This document shows, in pieces, positions 49,408 to 58,135 of a stretch of DNA of 64,000 nucleotides; the stretch's first letter is position 1, and each line of letters starts with the position of its first letter. Origin of the DNA: Metabacillus mangrovi (GTDB lineage Bacteria > Bacillota > Bacilli > Bacillales > Bacillaceae); NCBI RefSeq assembly GCF_009711125.1, contig NZ_WMIB01000012.1, forward strand, positions 53,408 to 117,407. Direction: 5' to 3'. The notes beneath the pieces are model-generated. The model worked only from the letters and a program-made list of their open reading frames with translations, had not been told where the DNA came from and did not search any database. The position numbers and the translations under genes were made by a program.

Positions 49408-50459
49408 TGGAAATGACTTTTCGCTGGTACGGGGCATCGGACCCTGTGCCGCTCAAATTTATCCGCCAAATCCCGGGGATGAAGGGAATCGTATCAGCAG
49501 TTTATGACGTTCCGCCGGGGGAAGTCTGGCCTTACGAAGTGATCGCTGAATTGAAGCAAACAATTGAGGCGGCCGGACTGAAGCTCAGTGTCATTGAAAG
49601 CGTGCCGGTTCATGAAGACATTAAGCTTGGAATGCCGGGGAGGAGCCAGTATATCGAAAACTATAAAACAACGCTCCGGAATCTTTCCCGGGCAGGGGTG
49701 AAGACGGTATGCTACAACTTTATGCCGGTATTCGACTGGACAAGGTCATCGCTCAATTTTGAACTGGAGGACGGCTCGAACGCCCTTATTTATGAAGAGG
49801 AAAAAGTAAGGCGGATGAACCCGCTGAACGGAGAATTGTCACTGCCGGGGTGGGATTCAAGCTATGAACCCGGGGAGCTGAAAAGCCTGCTTGAACACTA
49901 TCAAACGGTGACGGAAGAAGACTTGTGGGAGAACCTCGCGTACTTTATAAAAGAAATCCTCCCGGTCGCAGAAGAGGTGGGCATCTTCATGGCGATCCAT
50001 CCGGATGACCCGCCGTGGCCGATCTTCGGGCTGCCGAGAATCATCCGCAGCAAAGAGAACCTTGAACGGTTTATCCGTTTATACGACAGTCCCCACAACG
50101 GGTTATGCCTGTGCAGCGGTTCGCTTGGAGCGGAACCGTCCATTGATTTTCCGGAACTCGTCCGCCATTTTGGCAGGAAGGGCAGAATTAATTTTATGCA
50201 TCTGAGGAACATTCTGCGGACGGGTGAGAAATCATTCCAGGAATCGGCGCATCTTTCCGAAAAAGGGTCGCTCGATATGTTCGAGATTGTCCAGGCGCTT
50301 AGTGAGACTGCCTATACCGGTCCATACCGGCCTGATCACGGCCGGATGATCTGGGGGGAGACCGGGAAGCCCGGCTATGGTCTATATGACCGCGCGCTCG
50401 GTGCCGTTTACCTGAACGGCTTATGGGAAGCGGTGACGAAGGGGGCGGCAAAAGGATGA
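49407..50459 (+). CDS. uxuA: Mannonate dehydratase UxuA
   Basis: A 350-residue TIM-barrel enzyme that dehydrates D-mannonate to 2-keto-3-deoxygluconate. Recognisable are [20 protein letters not shown] at the start, [30 protein letters not shown] with metal ligands, CSGSLGA, and the [12 protein letters not shown] end. ATG 49407 shares its A with the uxaC stop (TAATG), the expected coupled start. Confidence 0.96.
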   Translation: MEMTFRWYGASDPVPLKFIRQIPGMKGIVSAVYDVPPGEVWPYEVIAELKQTIEAAGLKLSVIESVPVHEDIKLGMPGRSQYIENYKTTLRNLSRAGVKTVCYNFMPVFDWTRSSLNFELEDGSNALIYEEEKVRRMNPLNGELSLPGWDSSYEPGELKSLLEHYQTVTEEDLWENLAYFIKEILPVAEEVGIFMAIHPDDPPWPIFGLPRIIRSKENLERFIRLYDSPHNGLCLCSGSLGAEPSIDFPELVRHFGRKGRINFMHLRNILRTGEKSFQESAHLSEKGSLDMFEIVQALSETAYTGPYRPDHGRMIWGETGKPGYGLYDRALGAVYLNGLWEAVTKGAAKG

Positions 50460-51289
50460 AAAGTACGTTTCAGACGGACTTATCCGGGAAAACAGCGGTT
50501 GTCACCGGAGGCAGCGGTGTTCTCGGCAGAGGTTTTGCGAAGGCACTCGCTGCCAGTGGAGCTCATGTCGCCGTCCTCGGCAGGCGGCATGAAGCAGCCG
50601 AAAAGACAGCAGCAGACATCCGGGCAGATGGAGGAACCGCCAGAGCTTACGCCGCAGATGTACTCGATTGGGACAGCATGGCAGAGGCAAAGCGCGCCAT
50701 TCATGAACAGCTCGGCCCATGCAGCATCTTAATCAACGGGGTGGGAGGAAACCATCCAGGGGGGACAACGGAAGTGGAATCTTTTGCTTCGGAAGAACCT
50801 TCCCGCTCCTTTTTCGACCTGTCAACGGAAGGCGTAAGTGCTGTATTTGACCTGAATTTCCTCGGCACCTTTCAGGCCTCGCAAATTTTTGGGAGAGACA
50901 TGAACCGAGGCGGCACCATTATTAACATCTCTTCTATGAGCGCCTTTACACCGCTCACCAAAATCCCCGCCTACAGCGGAGCAAAAGCCGCCGTCAGCAA
51001 CTTCACCCAATGGCTCGCCGTTCATCTGGCCAAGGCCGGTATCCGTGTCAACGCCATCGCCCCGGGCTTTTTCCTGACTGAACAGAACAGGCAGCTCTTA
51101 ACTAACCCGGACGGAACCTATACAGACCGGGCAGAAAAAATACTTTCCCAGACCCCGCTCGGGCGGTTCGGCATCCCGGATGACCTCACCGGCACCCTGC
51201 TCTGGCTGACATGTGAGGAAGCTTCAAGATTTGTGACGGGCACGGTGATTCCGGTGGATGGAGGGTTTAGTGCGTACTCGGGGGTTTGA
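50456..51289 (+). CDS. uxuB: SDR-type D-mannonate oxidoreductase (UxuB/YjmF-like)
   Basis: A 277-residue short-chain dehydrogenase that reduces D-fructuronate to D-mannonate in Bacillus hexuronate pathways, replacing the unrelated long-chain UxuB of E. coli. Visible are [12 protein letters not shown], the insertion [12 protein letters not shown] that is characteristic of this group, the catalytic ISSMSAF and YSGAKAAV, and the SDR end [11 protein letters not shown]. Position after uxuA with an ATGA overlap settles the role. Its step precedes UxuA in the pathway. Confidence 0.92.
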   Translation: MKSTFQTDLSGKTAVVTGGSGVLGRGFAKALAASGAHVAVLGRRHEAAEKTAADIRADGGTARAYAADVLDWDSMAEAKRAIHEQLGPCSILINGVGGNHPGGTTEVESFASEEPSRSFFDLSTEGVSAVFDLNFLGTFQASQIFGRDMNRGGTIINISSMSAFTPLTKIPAYSGAKAAVSNFTQWLAVHLAKAGIRVNAIAPGFFLTEQNRQLLTNPDGTYTDRAEKILSQTPLGRFGIPDDLTGTLLWLTCEEASRFVTGTVIPVDGGFSAYSGV

Positions 51290-51294
51290 GTGAA

Positions 51295-51323
51295 AAAAAG
51301 CCGGGAGTCTATTCCGGCTTTTT
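51295..51323 (+). terminator. Terminator of the glucuronate operon
   Basis: AAAAAGCCGG / CCGGCTTTTT, a 10-bp perfect stem, six bases after the stop codon. Confidence 0.93.
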
Positions 51324-51378
51324 CTATTAATGCCGGAAGGGAATTCCAGTTGACGGAGATGATAACGATGTAATATTA

Positions 51379-51395
51379 TTAGTTTAACAAACTAA
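51379..51395. promoter_or_regulatory. MarR operator upstream of the MarR gene
   Basis: TTAGTTTAACAAACTAA is a perfect 7-3-7 palindrome 17 bp before the TTG start of the MarR gene. The same arms recur at 51855-51871. Confidence 0.8.
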
Positions 51396-51411
51396 TTAAG
51401 GGTGACTACCT

Positions 51412-51834
51412 TTGGAAAAACTGCTAATTGAGTTCATACAAACGCTCGAAGACTCACTGACAAAAATTCAATCTGAAGCGGGGGTAAAAGCCGGAACCGC
51501 TAAACTGACCATCAATCAGTTTCATTATATTGATGCGGTTCACCAGTTAGGGAACCCCACCCTCACCGAAGTGGCGGAGCGGATGAATTTTACAAAAGCC
51601 TCTGTCACAGCAGGGCTGAACAAATTAATCAGCATGGGCTATGTTAAAAAGGTGCAGTCTCAGGAGGATAAGCGTGTTTTTCATGTCAGCCTGACAGAGG
51701 ATGGAACCACGCTGATCGATGCAAAATACCAGGCTTTGAAAAAATATGGAGAGTTTATTAACGGTGCCCTTTCTAAGGAAGAGGCAGAACAATTGCAGCA
51801 CATCTTAGGCAAACTGGTTAAGCTGTTTAAATAG
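51412..51834 (+). CDS. MarR-family transcriptional regulator
   Basis: A 140-residue winged-helix protein with LTEVAERMNFTKASVTAGLN and the wing region QSQEDKRVFHVSLTEDG. The start codon is TTG 51412. Matching palindromes lie in front of this gene and in front of the glycosyltransferase gene 52 bp downstream, so it probably represses both and responds to the compound that the transferase modifies. Confidence 0.88.
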   Translation: MEKLLIEFIQTLEDSLTKIQSEAGVKAGTAKLTINQFHYIDAVHQLGNPTLTEVAERMNFTKASVTAGLNKLISMGYVKKVQSQEDKRVFHVSLTEDGTTLIDAKYQALKKYGEFINGALSKEEAEQLQHILGKLVKLFK

Positions 51835-51854
51835 GCTTAGCCGCTAATTTAAAG

Positions 51855-51871
51855 TTAGTTTGCCAAACTAA
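51855..51871. promoter_or_regulatory. MarR operator upstream of the glycosyltransferase gene
   Basis: TTAGTTTGCCAAACTAA, the same 7-bp arms as the site at 51379-51395 with a different three-base centre, 15 bp before the start codon of the transferase. Confidence 0.8.
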
Positions 51872-51886
51872 TAAGTAGGGATTGAA

Positions 51887-53134
51887 ATGAATATTACCAT
51901 TCTGACAACCGGTACAAGAGGAGACACCCAGCCTTATCTGGCATTGGGAAAGGAATTACAGCTTGCAGGGGCAAAAGTAAAAGTAGCAGCCTTTGAAAAT
52001 TTCGAAGCGTTTGTAAGAGAAGCGGGGCTTGATTACCATCCGATAAAAGGGGATGTCTCACAGCTGACCCAAAGCGACCTGGTTGAGGATGCCATGAAGG
52101 CCGATCACCCGATCAAATTTTTCCGGAGCTTCCGCAAGCTCATGCCTTTGATGGAAGGACTGCAAAAGGATTTTTATGAAGCGTGTATCGGTGCGGATGC
52201 GATTGTTTATCATCCGGGTGCGGCTCTTGGCTATTACATCGGGCAAAAGCTGAACATCCCGGTGATTCTGGCCAGCCCTTTTCCGATGACTCCGACAAAA
52301 GAGTATCCGGCTTTGATTTTTTATGACAGCAGGCGGCTTGGCCGGACGTACAATTGGCTGACACACAAATTGTTTGAAAAAGGAATGTGGATGGCTTCAA
52401 AAAGGCCGGGTAAAAAGTTCTGGGAGAAGGAGCTTGGTCCTGTTCCGAAAAATTTTACTGCGCCTTTCAGTAAACAGCCTGCCGTATCTTCCATCAGCCG
52501 CCATGTGTTCCCGAGGCCGAAAGACTGGCCGGAAGATTCGGATGCGTTTGGCTATTGGTTCCACGATCACGAAAAATGGACGCCTCCAGCCGATCTTGTT
52601 CAGTTCCTTCAAGCGGGAAAGCCTCCCGTGTATGCGGGGTTCGGAAGTGTATCCAATCCGAAGGAAGCTAAGGAAACTACCCGCATGATTCTCGATGCCC
52701 TTAAGGAAACGGGCCAGCGCGGCATTCTGGCTACAGGCTGGAATGGACTCGCTGAATCCGAAGAAATTCCGGAGGATGTTTTTATTCTGAAGAGCGCACC
52801 GCATTCCTGGCTGTTTCCAAAGATGGCCGCAGTCATCCATCACGGCGGGGCCGGGACTACGGCCGAAGGATTAAGAGCCGGTATACCGAGTATCATCGTC
52901 CCGCACAGCAACGATCAATTTGCCTGGGGGCGGCGTGTCCGCGAACTCGGTGTCGGACCTGAACCGATCAGACGAAAGCAATTGACTGCTGAAAAACTGA
53001 CAGCTGCTGTAAACCGCGCACTGCATTCTGATATAGTCCATACTGCCGGGGAACTGGGAGAGAAGATCAGAAAAGAACAGGGAGCAAAAGAGGCTGCACA
53101 GTTTATCCTGCATTCCCTGCAAAAGATCAGATGA
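51887..53134 (+). CDS. GT1-family glycosyltransferase (sterol/macrolide UGT-like)
   Basis: A 415-residue GT-B fold glycosyltransferase. The N-terminus TTGTRGDTQPYLALGKEL is typical of the sterol/rhamnolipid branch, with a catalytic His-like region and, at the C-terminal half, the nucleotide-sugar motif VIHHGGAGTTAEGLRAGIP and NDQFAWG. It likely glycosylates a hydrophobic small molecule (lipid, flavonoid or antibiotic). Regulation by the adjacent MarR protein suggests an inducible detoxification role. Confidence 0.88.
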   Translation: MNITILTTGTRGDTQPYLALGKELQLAGAKVKVAAFENFEAFVREAGLDYHPIKGDVSQLTQSDLVEDAMKADHPIKFFRSFRKLMPLMEGLQKDFYEACIGADAIVYHPGAALGYYIGQKLNIPVILASPFPMTPTKEYPALIFYDSRRLGRTYNWLTHKLFEKGMWMASKRPGKKFWEKELGPVPKNFTAPFSKQPAVSSISRHVFPRPKDWPEDSDAFGYWFHDHEKWTPPADLVQFLQAGKPPVYAGFGSVSNPKEAKETTRMILDALKETGQRGILATGWNGLAESEEIPEDVFILKSAPHSWLFPKMAAVIHHGGAGTTAEGLRAGIPSIIVPHSNDQFAWGRRVRELGVGPEPIRRKQLTAEKLTAAVNRALHSDIVHTAGELGEKIRKEQGAKEAAQFILHSLQKIR

Positions 53135-53142
53135 TTTTAAGC

Positions 53143-53176
53143 CTGAAGAGAGTTCAGCCAACTCTCTTCAGTTTTT
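53143..53176 (+). terminator. Terminator of the glycosyltransferase gene
   Basis: CTGAAGAGAGTT / AACTCTCTTCAG, a perfect 12-bp stem with loop CAGCC and TTTTT. Confidence 0.95.
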
Positions 53177-53207
53177 AGCTTAAGTCAGAAAAAATTTGAA
53201 GATTTAG

Positions 53208-53221
53208 TGAAATCGCTTGCA
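53208..53221 (+). promoter_or_regulatory. cre site for CcpA
   Basis: TGAAATCGCTTGCA matches the catabolite-responsive consensus TGWAANCGNTNWCA at 13 of 14 positions (G instead of A/T at the twelfth). It lies about 130 bp upstream of the ROK regulator of the mannoside genes. Confidence 0.65.
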
Positions 53222-53249
53222 AAAAGAATAGAACGTCTTATAATTATAA

Positions 53250-53266
53250 TTAATTCATTGAATTAA
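53250..53266. promoter_or_regulatory. ROK operator upstream of the ROK gene
   Basis: TTAATTCATTGAATTAA is a perfect 8-1-8 palindrome. A near-identical copy lies before the binding-protein gene at 54558-54574, which marks both as sites for the ROK repressor. Confidence 0.75.
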
Positions 53267-53348
53267 CAAAATAATCAGATCAGGCATTCTACCATAACCG
53301 AACACTTGGTATAATGAAAACAAACATTTACCAATAGGAGTTTTAAGA

Positions 53349-54509
53349 ATGCTGGCAAAAGGACAAAACACAAGCCGTACAAAACGAATGAATAAATCAC
53401 TGGTCCTCCAGACTTTATTAAGGTATGGACCGATTCCGAGACAAAGAATTGCTGAAATGACTCACTTGACGAGAGCAACCATTACATACATCACTTCCCA
53501 GCTGATCGAGGAAGGGGTTGTTCAGGAAACAGGAGCTCTGATTACAGAAAAAAACAGTGCAGGCAGGAGGTCGGTCGGACTAGATTTAAAAAGTGATGCA
53601 GTATGGGTGATTGGCATCCACATTAGCATGTTTGAATTGAAAATAGGACTAGTGAACCTGAAGGGCGAAGTGGAGGATCTGTATGAGAAAAAAGCAGAAC
53701 CCTGCTTTAATCAGGATGAATATGTCCATTTTATCATCACGGAGATTAATGAGTACTTGTCTGCCCATTCCCATCGAAACCCTTCCGGTATCGGAATCAG
53801 TTCCACTGGCATTGTCGATTACATGGCAGGACGGATCTTTGGTAATGAAGAAACGGGGTGGCCGGATATTGATTTATTATCCAATCTTCGAAAAGAATTT
53901 GATTTGCCGGTCTTTCTTGATAACTATGTAAGTTCCATGGCGCTTTCCGAAAAGATGTTCGGCCTTAGCAGGACGATGATGGATTTTATGTATATTTATA
54001 TCGGCCAGGGAGTGGGCGGCGGATTGATTTTAAACGATGATTTATACAGAAGCGGAGTTACAGGTGCTGGAGAGTTCGGCCATATGACGTATATGCCGGG
54101 CGGCAGAAAGTGCTGGTGCGGGAATGAAGGGTGCCTTGAACAGTATGTGTCTGAGCTGATTTTGCTGGAAGAACTAGGTGCCGGTTCCATTGAAGAAGTC
54201 ATTGGCAGAGTGCATGAAGGCGATAACGGTGCTGTGAAAGTTCTTGAAGAGGCGGGAGAAAAAATTTCGATTGTCCTTTCTTCGCTTGTGAATATGATTC
54301 ACGTCCAGAAGATTGTCGTTGGCGGCATGCTCGCAGATCAAAATCTTCCCATCGTAGAAAAAATAAGCGAGGGAGTCAACAATAAATCATTTTTAGCAAA
54401 AAAACAGCCAATTGAGGTCGCTCATTCTATTTTTGGAAGAGATATTGAAGTGGCCGGAGCGGGAGCGCTTGCACTTTGGAATGAGTTTTACTCGAAAATA
54501 GTAGAGTAA
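53349..54509 (+). CDS. ROK-family transcriptional repressor of the mannoside genes
   Basis: A 386-residue XylR/NagC-type protein. The N-terminal winged helix (NKSLVLQTLLRYGPIPRQRIAEM, with TRATITYITSQLIEEG) is split from a ROK sugar-kinase-like domain with GIGISSTGIVD, GQGVGGGLIL, GEFGHMTYMPGG and the zinc motif CWCGNEGCLEQY. It should bind a mannose-derived sugar and release the two TTAATTCA operators. The gene has its own promoter region with cre and operator, and precedes the importer genes. Confidence 0.9.
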   Translation: MLAKGQNTSRTKRMNKSLVLQTLLRYGPIPRQRIAEMTHLTRATITYITSQLIEEGVVQETGALITEKNSAGRRSVGLDLKSDAVWVIGIHISMFELKIGLVNLKGEVEDLYEKKAEPCFNQDEYVHFIITEINEYLSAHSHRNPSGIGISSTGIVDYMAGRIFGNEETGWPDIDLLSNLRKEFDLPVFLDNYVSSMALSEKMFGLSRTMMDFMYIYIGQGVGGGLILNDDLYRSGVTGAGEFGHMTYMPGGRKCWCGNEGCLEQYVSELILLEELGAGSIEEVIGRVHEGDNGAVKVLEEAGEKISIVLSSLVNMIHVQKIVVGGMLADQNLPIVEKISEGVNNKSFLAKKQPIEVAHSIFGRDIEVAGAGALALWNEFYSKIVE

Positions 54510-54557
54510 GGTTTCATAGGAGTTGAGTAATCAGCTCCTTCTTATATATATAATTGA

Positions 54558-54574
54558 TTTATTCATTGAATTAA
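54558..54574. promoter_or_regulatory. ROK operator upstream of the importer operon
   Basis: TTTATTCATTGAATTAA differs by one base from the perfect palindrome in front of the ROK gene. It ends 19 bp before the start codon, right at the ribosome site region. Confidence 0.7.
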
Positions 54575-54593
54575 TTAAAGGGGTGGGGATGAG

Positions 54594-55880
54594 ATGAAAA
54601 AGGCATGTCTATGGATGCTGGTGCTGCTGATTGCTTTAGCAGGATGCAGCAAACCGGGAGGAAGCACAGAAAGTAAGGGGCAGGAAAACCAAAACAGCCA
54701 AGCAACAGGTGAAATCAAGCCAGAAGAGAATGCCGAGCTTATTTTTTGGAACAACAGCGGAAAAGAAACGGAATGGGCAAAAATGGTGGCGGAAAAATTT
54801 ACAGAAAAATATGGAATTCCGGTTAAAACCCAGCAAGTAGCAGATATCGATGCATTGAAAAAGCTTGAAGTAGACGGCCCGGCCGGCCTTGGGGGAGATG
54901 TATTTTTAGCTCCGCATGATCAGGTAGGGAAACTCGTTAAGTCAGGTCTGATTCTTGAAAACATGGTTGCGGAAAACTATGAAACCGAAGTGATGGAAGC
55001 TGCTCTGAATGGGATTTCCTACTTGGAAAATGGCGAGAAAAAAGTCTACGGGTTCCCTGCGACGATTGAAACGTATGCGTTGTATTACAACAAAGATCTC
55101 GTTGAAAAGCCAGCAGAGACAATGGATGAATTGATTGAGCAATCCAAAAAGATCCAAAGCGGAAGCGACGGCAAATATGGCTTTATGCTGGAGCCGAATA
55201 TGCTTTATACGAACTACTCATTTATGGCTGGCTACGGCGCCTATGTTTTTGGCAAGGAAGGAACAGATGCTGCTGATATCGGTTTAAACAATGAAGGGGC
55301 TGTCAAGGGTGCAAAACTGCTTCAGCGCTTTCATAAAGAACTGCTGCCGCTTAAAAGTGAGGACTTGACAGGGGATGTTGTCACATCCTTTTTCAGCGAA
55401 GGCAATCTGGCATACCGGATCAACGGTCCATGGGATATTAAAACTTATGCGGATGCAGGTGTGAATTTTGGCGTCGTTCCGCTTCCAAAGCTTGATAACG
55501 GCCAGACCCCTAAAAGCTTTGCCGGAACGAAAGCTTATTTTGTAAACGCTTATTCTGACTATCCAAAAGCTGCTACGCTGCTGGCTCAATTTGCTTCAAG
55601 CAATGAAATGATGGAAAAGCGGTTTGAAATGACCGGACAGATTCCTCCATACAAAGCCCTGCTTGATAGTGATGCCATTAAGAATGATGAATATGCCCAA
55701 AGCTTTCTAAAGCAGGCACAGTCTGCAGAGAGTATGCCGAATATTCCTGAAATGCAGGCTGTATGGGAGCCAATGAATAAAGCGCTTACGGCAATCTGGA
55801 ACAATAACCAAGAGCCGGAGAGTACGTTAAACTCAGCGATTAAACAGATAGAAGATACCATCCGCACACAGCAAAAATAA
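54594..55880 (+). CDS. ABC importer sugar-binding lipoprotein (MalE-like)
   Basis: A 428-residue lipoprotein with lipobox LAGC (Cys19). The mature protein follows the maltodextrin-binding family: ELIFWNNSGKETEWAKMVAEKF, GGDVFLAPHDQVGKLVKSG, AYRINGPWDI and a C-terminal TLNSAIKQIEDTIR. The adjacent GH38 gene points to alpha-mannosides, not maltodextrins, as ligand. The first gene of the importer operon, preceded by a ROK operator and GGGGTGGGGATGAG. Confidence 0.9.
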   Translation: MKKACLWMLVLLIALAGCSKPGGSTESKGQENQNSQATGEIKPEENAELIFWNNSGKETEWAKMVAEKFTEKYGIPVKTQQVADIDALKKLEVDGPAGLGGDVFLAPHDQVGKLVKSGLILENMVAENYETEVMEAALNGISYLENGEKKVYGFPATIETYALYYNKDLVEKPAETMDELIEQSKKIQSGSDGKYGFMLEPNMLYTNYSFMAGYGAYVFGKEGTDAADIGLNNEGAVKGAKLLQRFHKELLPLKSEDLTGDVVTSFFSEGNLAYRINGPWDIKTYADAGVNFGVVPLPKLDNGQTPKSFAGTKAYFVNAYSDYPKAATLLAQFASSNEMMEKRFEMTGQIPPYKALLDSDAIKNDEYAQSFLKQAQSAESMPNIPEMQAVWEPMNKALTAIWNNNQEPESTLNSAIKQIEDTIRTQQK

Positions 55881-55940
55881 TCAATAGGGGCCGGGCCGAG
55901 TTGGTTTGTCCCCTGTTCATTTAAGAAAGGGGAGAGGAAC

Positions 55941-57287
55941 ATGCATCTTGGTGCTGAAACAGCAAAACCTTATCCGCAGCCGTCCAGACGTTCTCCGGCC
56001 GTAATAGGGGCCGTCCTGTCCCTTATTTTTATGGGCCTTGGGCAATTGTATCACCGTCAATTTGTAAAAGGGATTCTGCTCATGCTTCTGGAAGTTTACC
56101 TTTTTGTTTTCTGGACACTTCCATTCAGGTGGGCGATGTGGGGCCTGACTACACTGGGGGAGACCCCTCAAAAGCAAGTTGGTTTTGAGGTCACAAGAGG
56201 TGACCACTCGATCTTCCTGCTGATTGAAGGGATCATCTTTTTCATTCTTTTTTGTCTTTTTCTATGGATCTACTATTTAACGGTTAAAGACGCCTATAAG
56301 GTTGGGCGGTTAAGAGAGGCTGGGGTGACACCGAACAGCTTTTCACAGACTTGGCGGCATGTGATGGAGTATGGTTTTCCATATATTCTATTGACGCCTG
56401 CCCTGCTCTTTACTGCCTTTCTGACAGTCCTGCCGCTGATTTTCGGTGTGCTGATTGCCTTCACTAACTACTCAGCCCCTAATTATCTCCCGCCAAAGGC
56501 GTTGGTGGACTGGGTTGGCCTTGACACATTTATCAGCCTTTTCAGCATGAATACTTGGAGCAGTACCTTTTACGGCGTTTTCTCATGGACGATTATCTGG
56601 GCAGTTCTAGCCACAGTTACCACCTTTATGGCTGGTCTGATTCTGGCCGTTTTTATCAACCGGCAAGGCATCCGCTTTAAAGGAGTATGGAAAGGAATTT
56701 TTATTTTGCCCTGGGCGATCCCGCAGCTCGTTTCCATCCTGATCATGCGGAATCTGTTTAACGGAGAATTCGGTCCCATAAATCAGTATCTCGAACTAAT
56801 TGGTCTCGGTGCCATCCCCTGGCTGTCAGATCCGATGTGGGCGAAAACGACTCTGATCATGGTGAACCTCTGGTTTGGCTTTCCTTTTTGGATGGTGCTG
56901 ATGAGCGGAGTGATGACGTCGATTGATAAAGAATTATATGAAGCTTCTTCAATTGATGGTGCAACTGAAGGGCAAAAATTCCGGAAAATCACTCTTCCGC
57001 TGATTATGTTTTCGACGGCACCACTGCTGATAATGAATTTTGCGAGCAACTTTAATAACTTCAACATCATTTACCTGATGACGGAGGGGAACCCGGTAAA
57101 TGTAGACTACAGTTACGCAGGGTCAACCGATATTCTGATCAGCTGGATTTACAAAATGACGCTCGACCAGAGCCAATTTGCGATGGCCTCAGTCGTTTCA
57201 ATCTTGATTTTTCTCATCGTAGGAGGAATTTCCTTGTGGAATTTCCGAAGAACAAAGGCGTTTAAGGAAGAGGACATGCTGTCATGA
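55941..57287 (+). CDS. Sugar ABC permease (MalF-like)
   Basis: A 448-residue inner-membrane subunit with the long N-terminal part typical of MalF/MdxF: two to three helices with SLIFMGLGQLYHRQFVKGI, then a cytoplasmic or external segment and six core helices. The EAA loop for ATPase docking is EASSIDGATEGQKFRKITLP. It overlaps the next permease gene by four bases. Confidence 0.92.
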   Translation: MHLGAETAKPYPQPSRRSPAVIGAVLSLIFMGLGQLYHRQFVKGILLMLLEVYLFVFWTLPFRWAMWGLTTLGETPQKQVGFEVTRGDHSIFLLIEGIIFFILFCLFLWIYYLTVKDAYKVGRLREAGVTPNSFSQTWRHVMEYGFPYILLTPALLFTAFLTVLPLIFGVLIAFTNYSAPNYLPPKALVDWVGLDTFISLFSMNTWSSTFYGVFSWTIIWAVLATVTTFMAGLILAVFINRQGIRFKGVWKGIFILPWAIPQLVSILIMRNLFNGEFGPINQYLELIGLGAIPWLSDPMWAKTTLIMVNLWFGFPFWMVLMSGVMTSIDKELYEASSIDGATEGQKFRKITLPLIMFSTAPLLIMNFASNFNNFNIIYLMTEGNPVNVDYSYAGSTDILISWIYKMTLDQSQFAMASVVSILIFLIVGGISLWNFRRTKAFKEEDMLS

Positions 57288-58114
57288 TGAAAAAGAAAAA
57301 ATGGACGAACCTGTTTATCTATCTGTTTTTAGGGCTTATCGCAATCAGTGTGCTTTACCCGGTTTACTGGATTATTATCGGTTCCTTAAATCCCGGAAAT
57401 TCTCTGTTTTCGACCAAGCTCTTTCCGGATCGCCTCACATTGGAGCACTTTCGCTATTTATTTGCAGAAACAGATTACGTCATCTGGTATAAAAACACCT
57501 TGATGATCGCTTTCTTCAACATGGTCATTTCCACCGTTCTGGTTGTAACGGCGGCATATGCGTTTTCCAGGTTCCGCTTTCCCGGCAGGCAGCAGGGGCT
57601 GATGGCGATGCTGATTCTGCAGATGTTTCCCGGGTTTATGGGGATGATTGCGGTCTATATCCTCCTATTACAGCTTGGCCTGCTTGATAATCTCTGGGGA
57701 ATGATTCTCGTCTATGCAGGCGGATCCATTCCTTTCGGGGCCTGGCTGGTCAAAGGCTATTTTGATGGACTGCCCAAGGGGCTTGAAGAAGCAGCCAAGC
57801 TTGACGGAGCGAGCCATCTTCAGATCTTTTGGAAAATCATGCTGCCGCTTTCAAAACCAATCATGGTGTTTATTGCAATCAGCAATTTTATCGGGCCATG
57901 GATGGACTTCATTTTTGCAAGGCTGCTGCTCCGTTCGGATGAAAATAAGACACTAGCCATAGGTCTCTATGAAATGGTAACAGGAAGAGGAAACTCCGAG
58001 TTTACTACATTTGCAGCGGGTGCGGTGCTGGTCGCGATCCCGATTACACTATTGTTCCTGCTTTCCCAGCGTTTTATGGAAGACGGCTTAAGGGCTGGAG
58101 CAACGAAAGGATAA
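57284..58114 (+). CDS. Sugar ABC permease (MalG-like)
   Basis: A 276-residue permease with six helices; the EAA loop reads EEAAKLDGASHLQIFWKIMLP. The NSEFTTFAAGAVLVAIP end is typical of MalG/MdxG. No ATP-binding gene follows; in Bacillus, sugar importers of this type share the ATPase MsmX encoded elsewhere, which is the likely situation here. Confidence 0.92.
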   Translation: MMKKKKWTNLFIYLFLGLIAISVLYPVYWIIIGSLNPGNSLFSTKLFPDRLTLEHFRYLFAETDYVIWYKNTLMIAFFNMVISTVLVVTAAYAFSRFRFPGRQQGLMAMLILQMFPGFMGMIAVYILLLQLGLLDNLWGMILVYAGGSIPFGAWLVKGYFDGLPKGLEEAAKLDGASHLQIFWKIMLPLSKPIMVFIAISNFIGPWMDFIFARLLLRSDENKTLAIGLYEMVTGRGNSEFTTFAAGAVLVAIPITLLFLLSQRFMEDGLRAGATKG

Positions 58115-58135
58115 TAAAAGAAAAGAGGGACAGCT

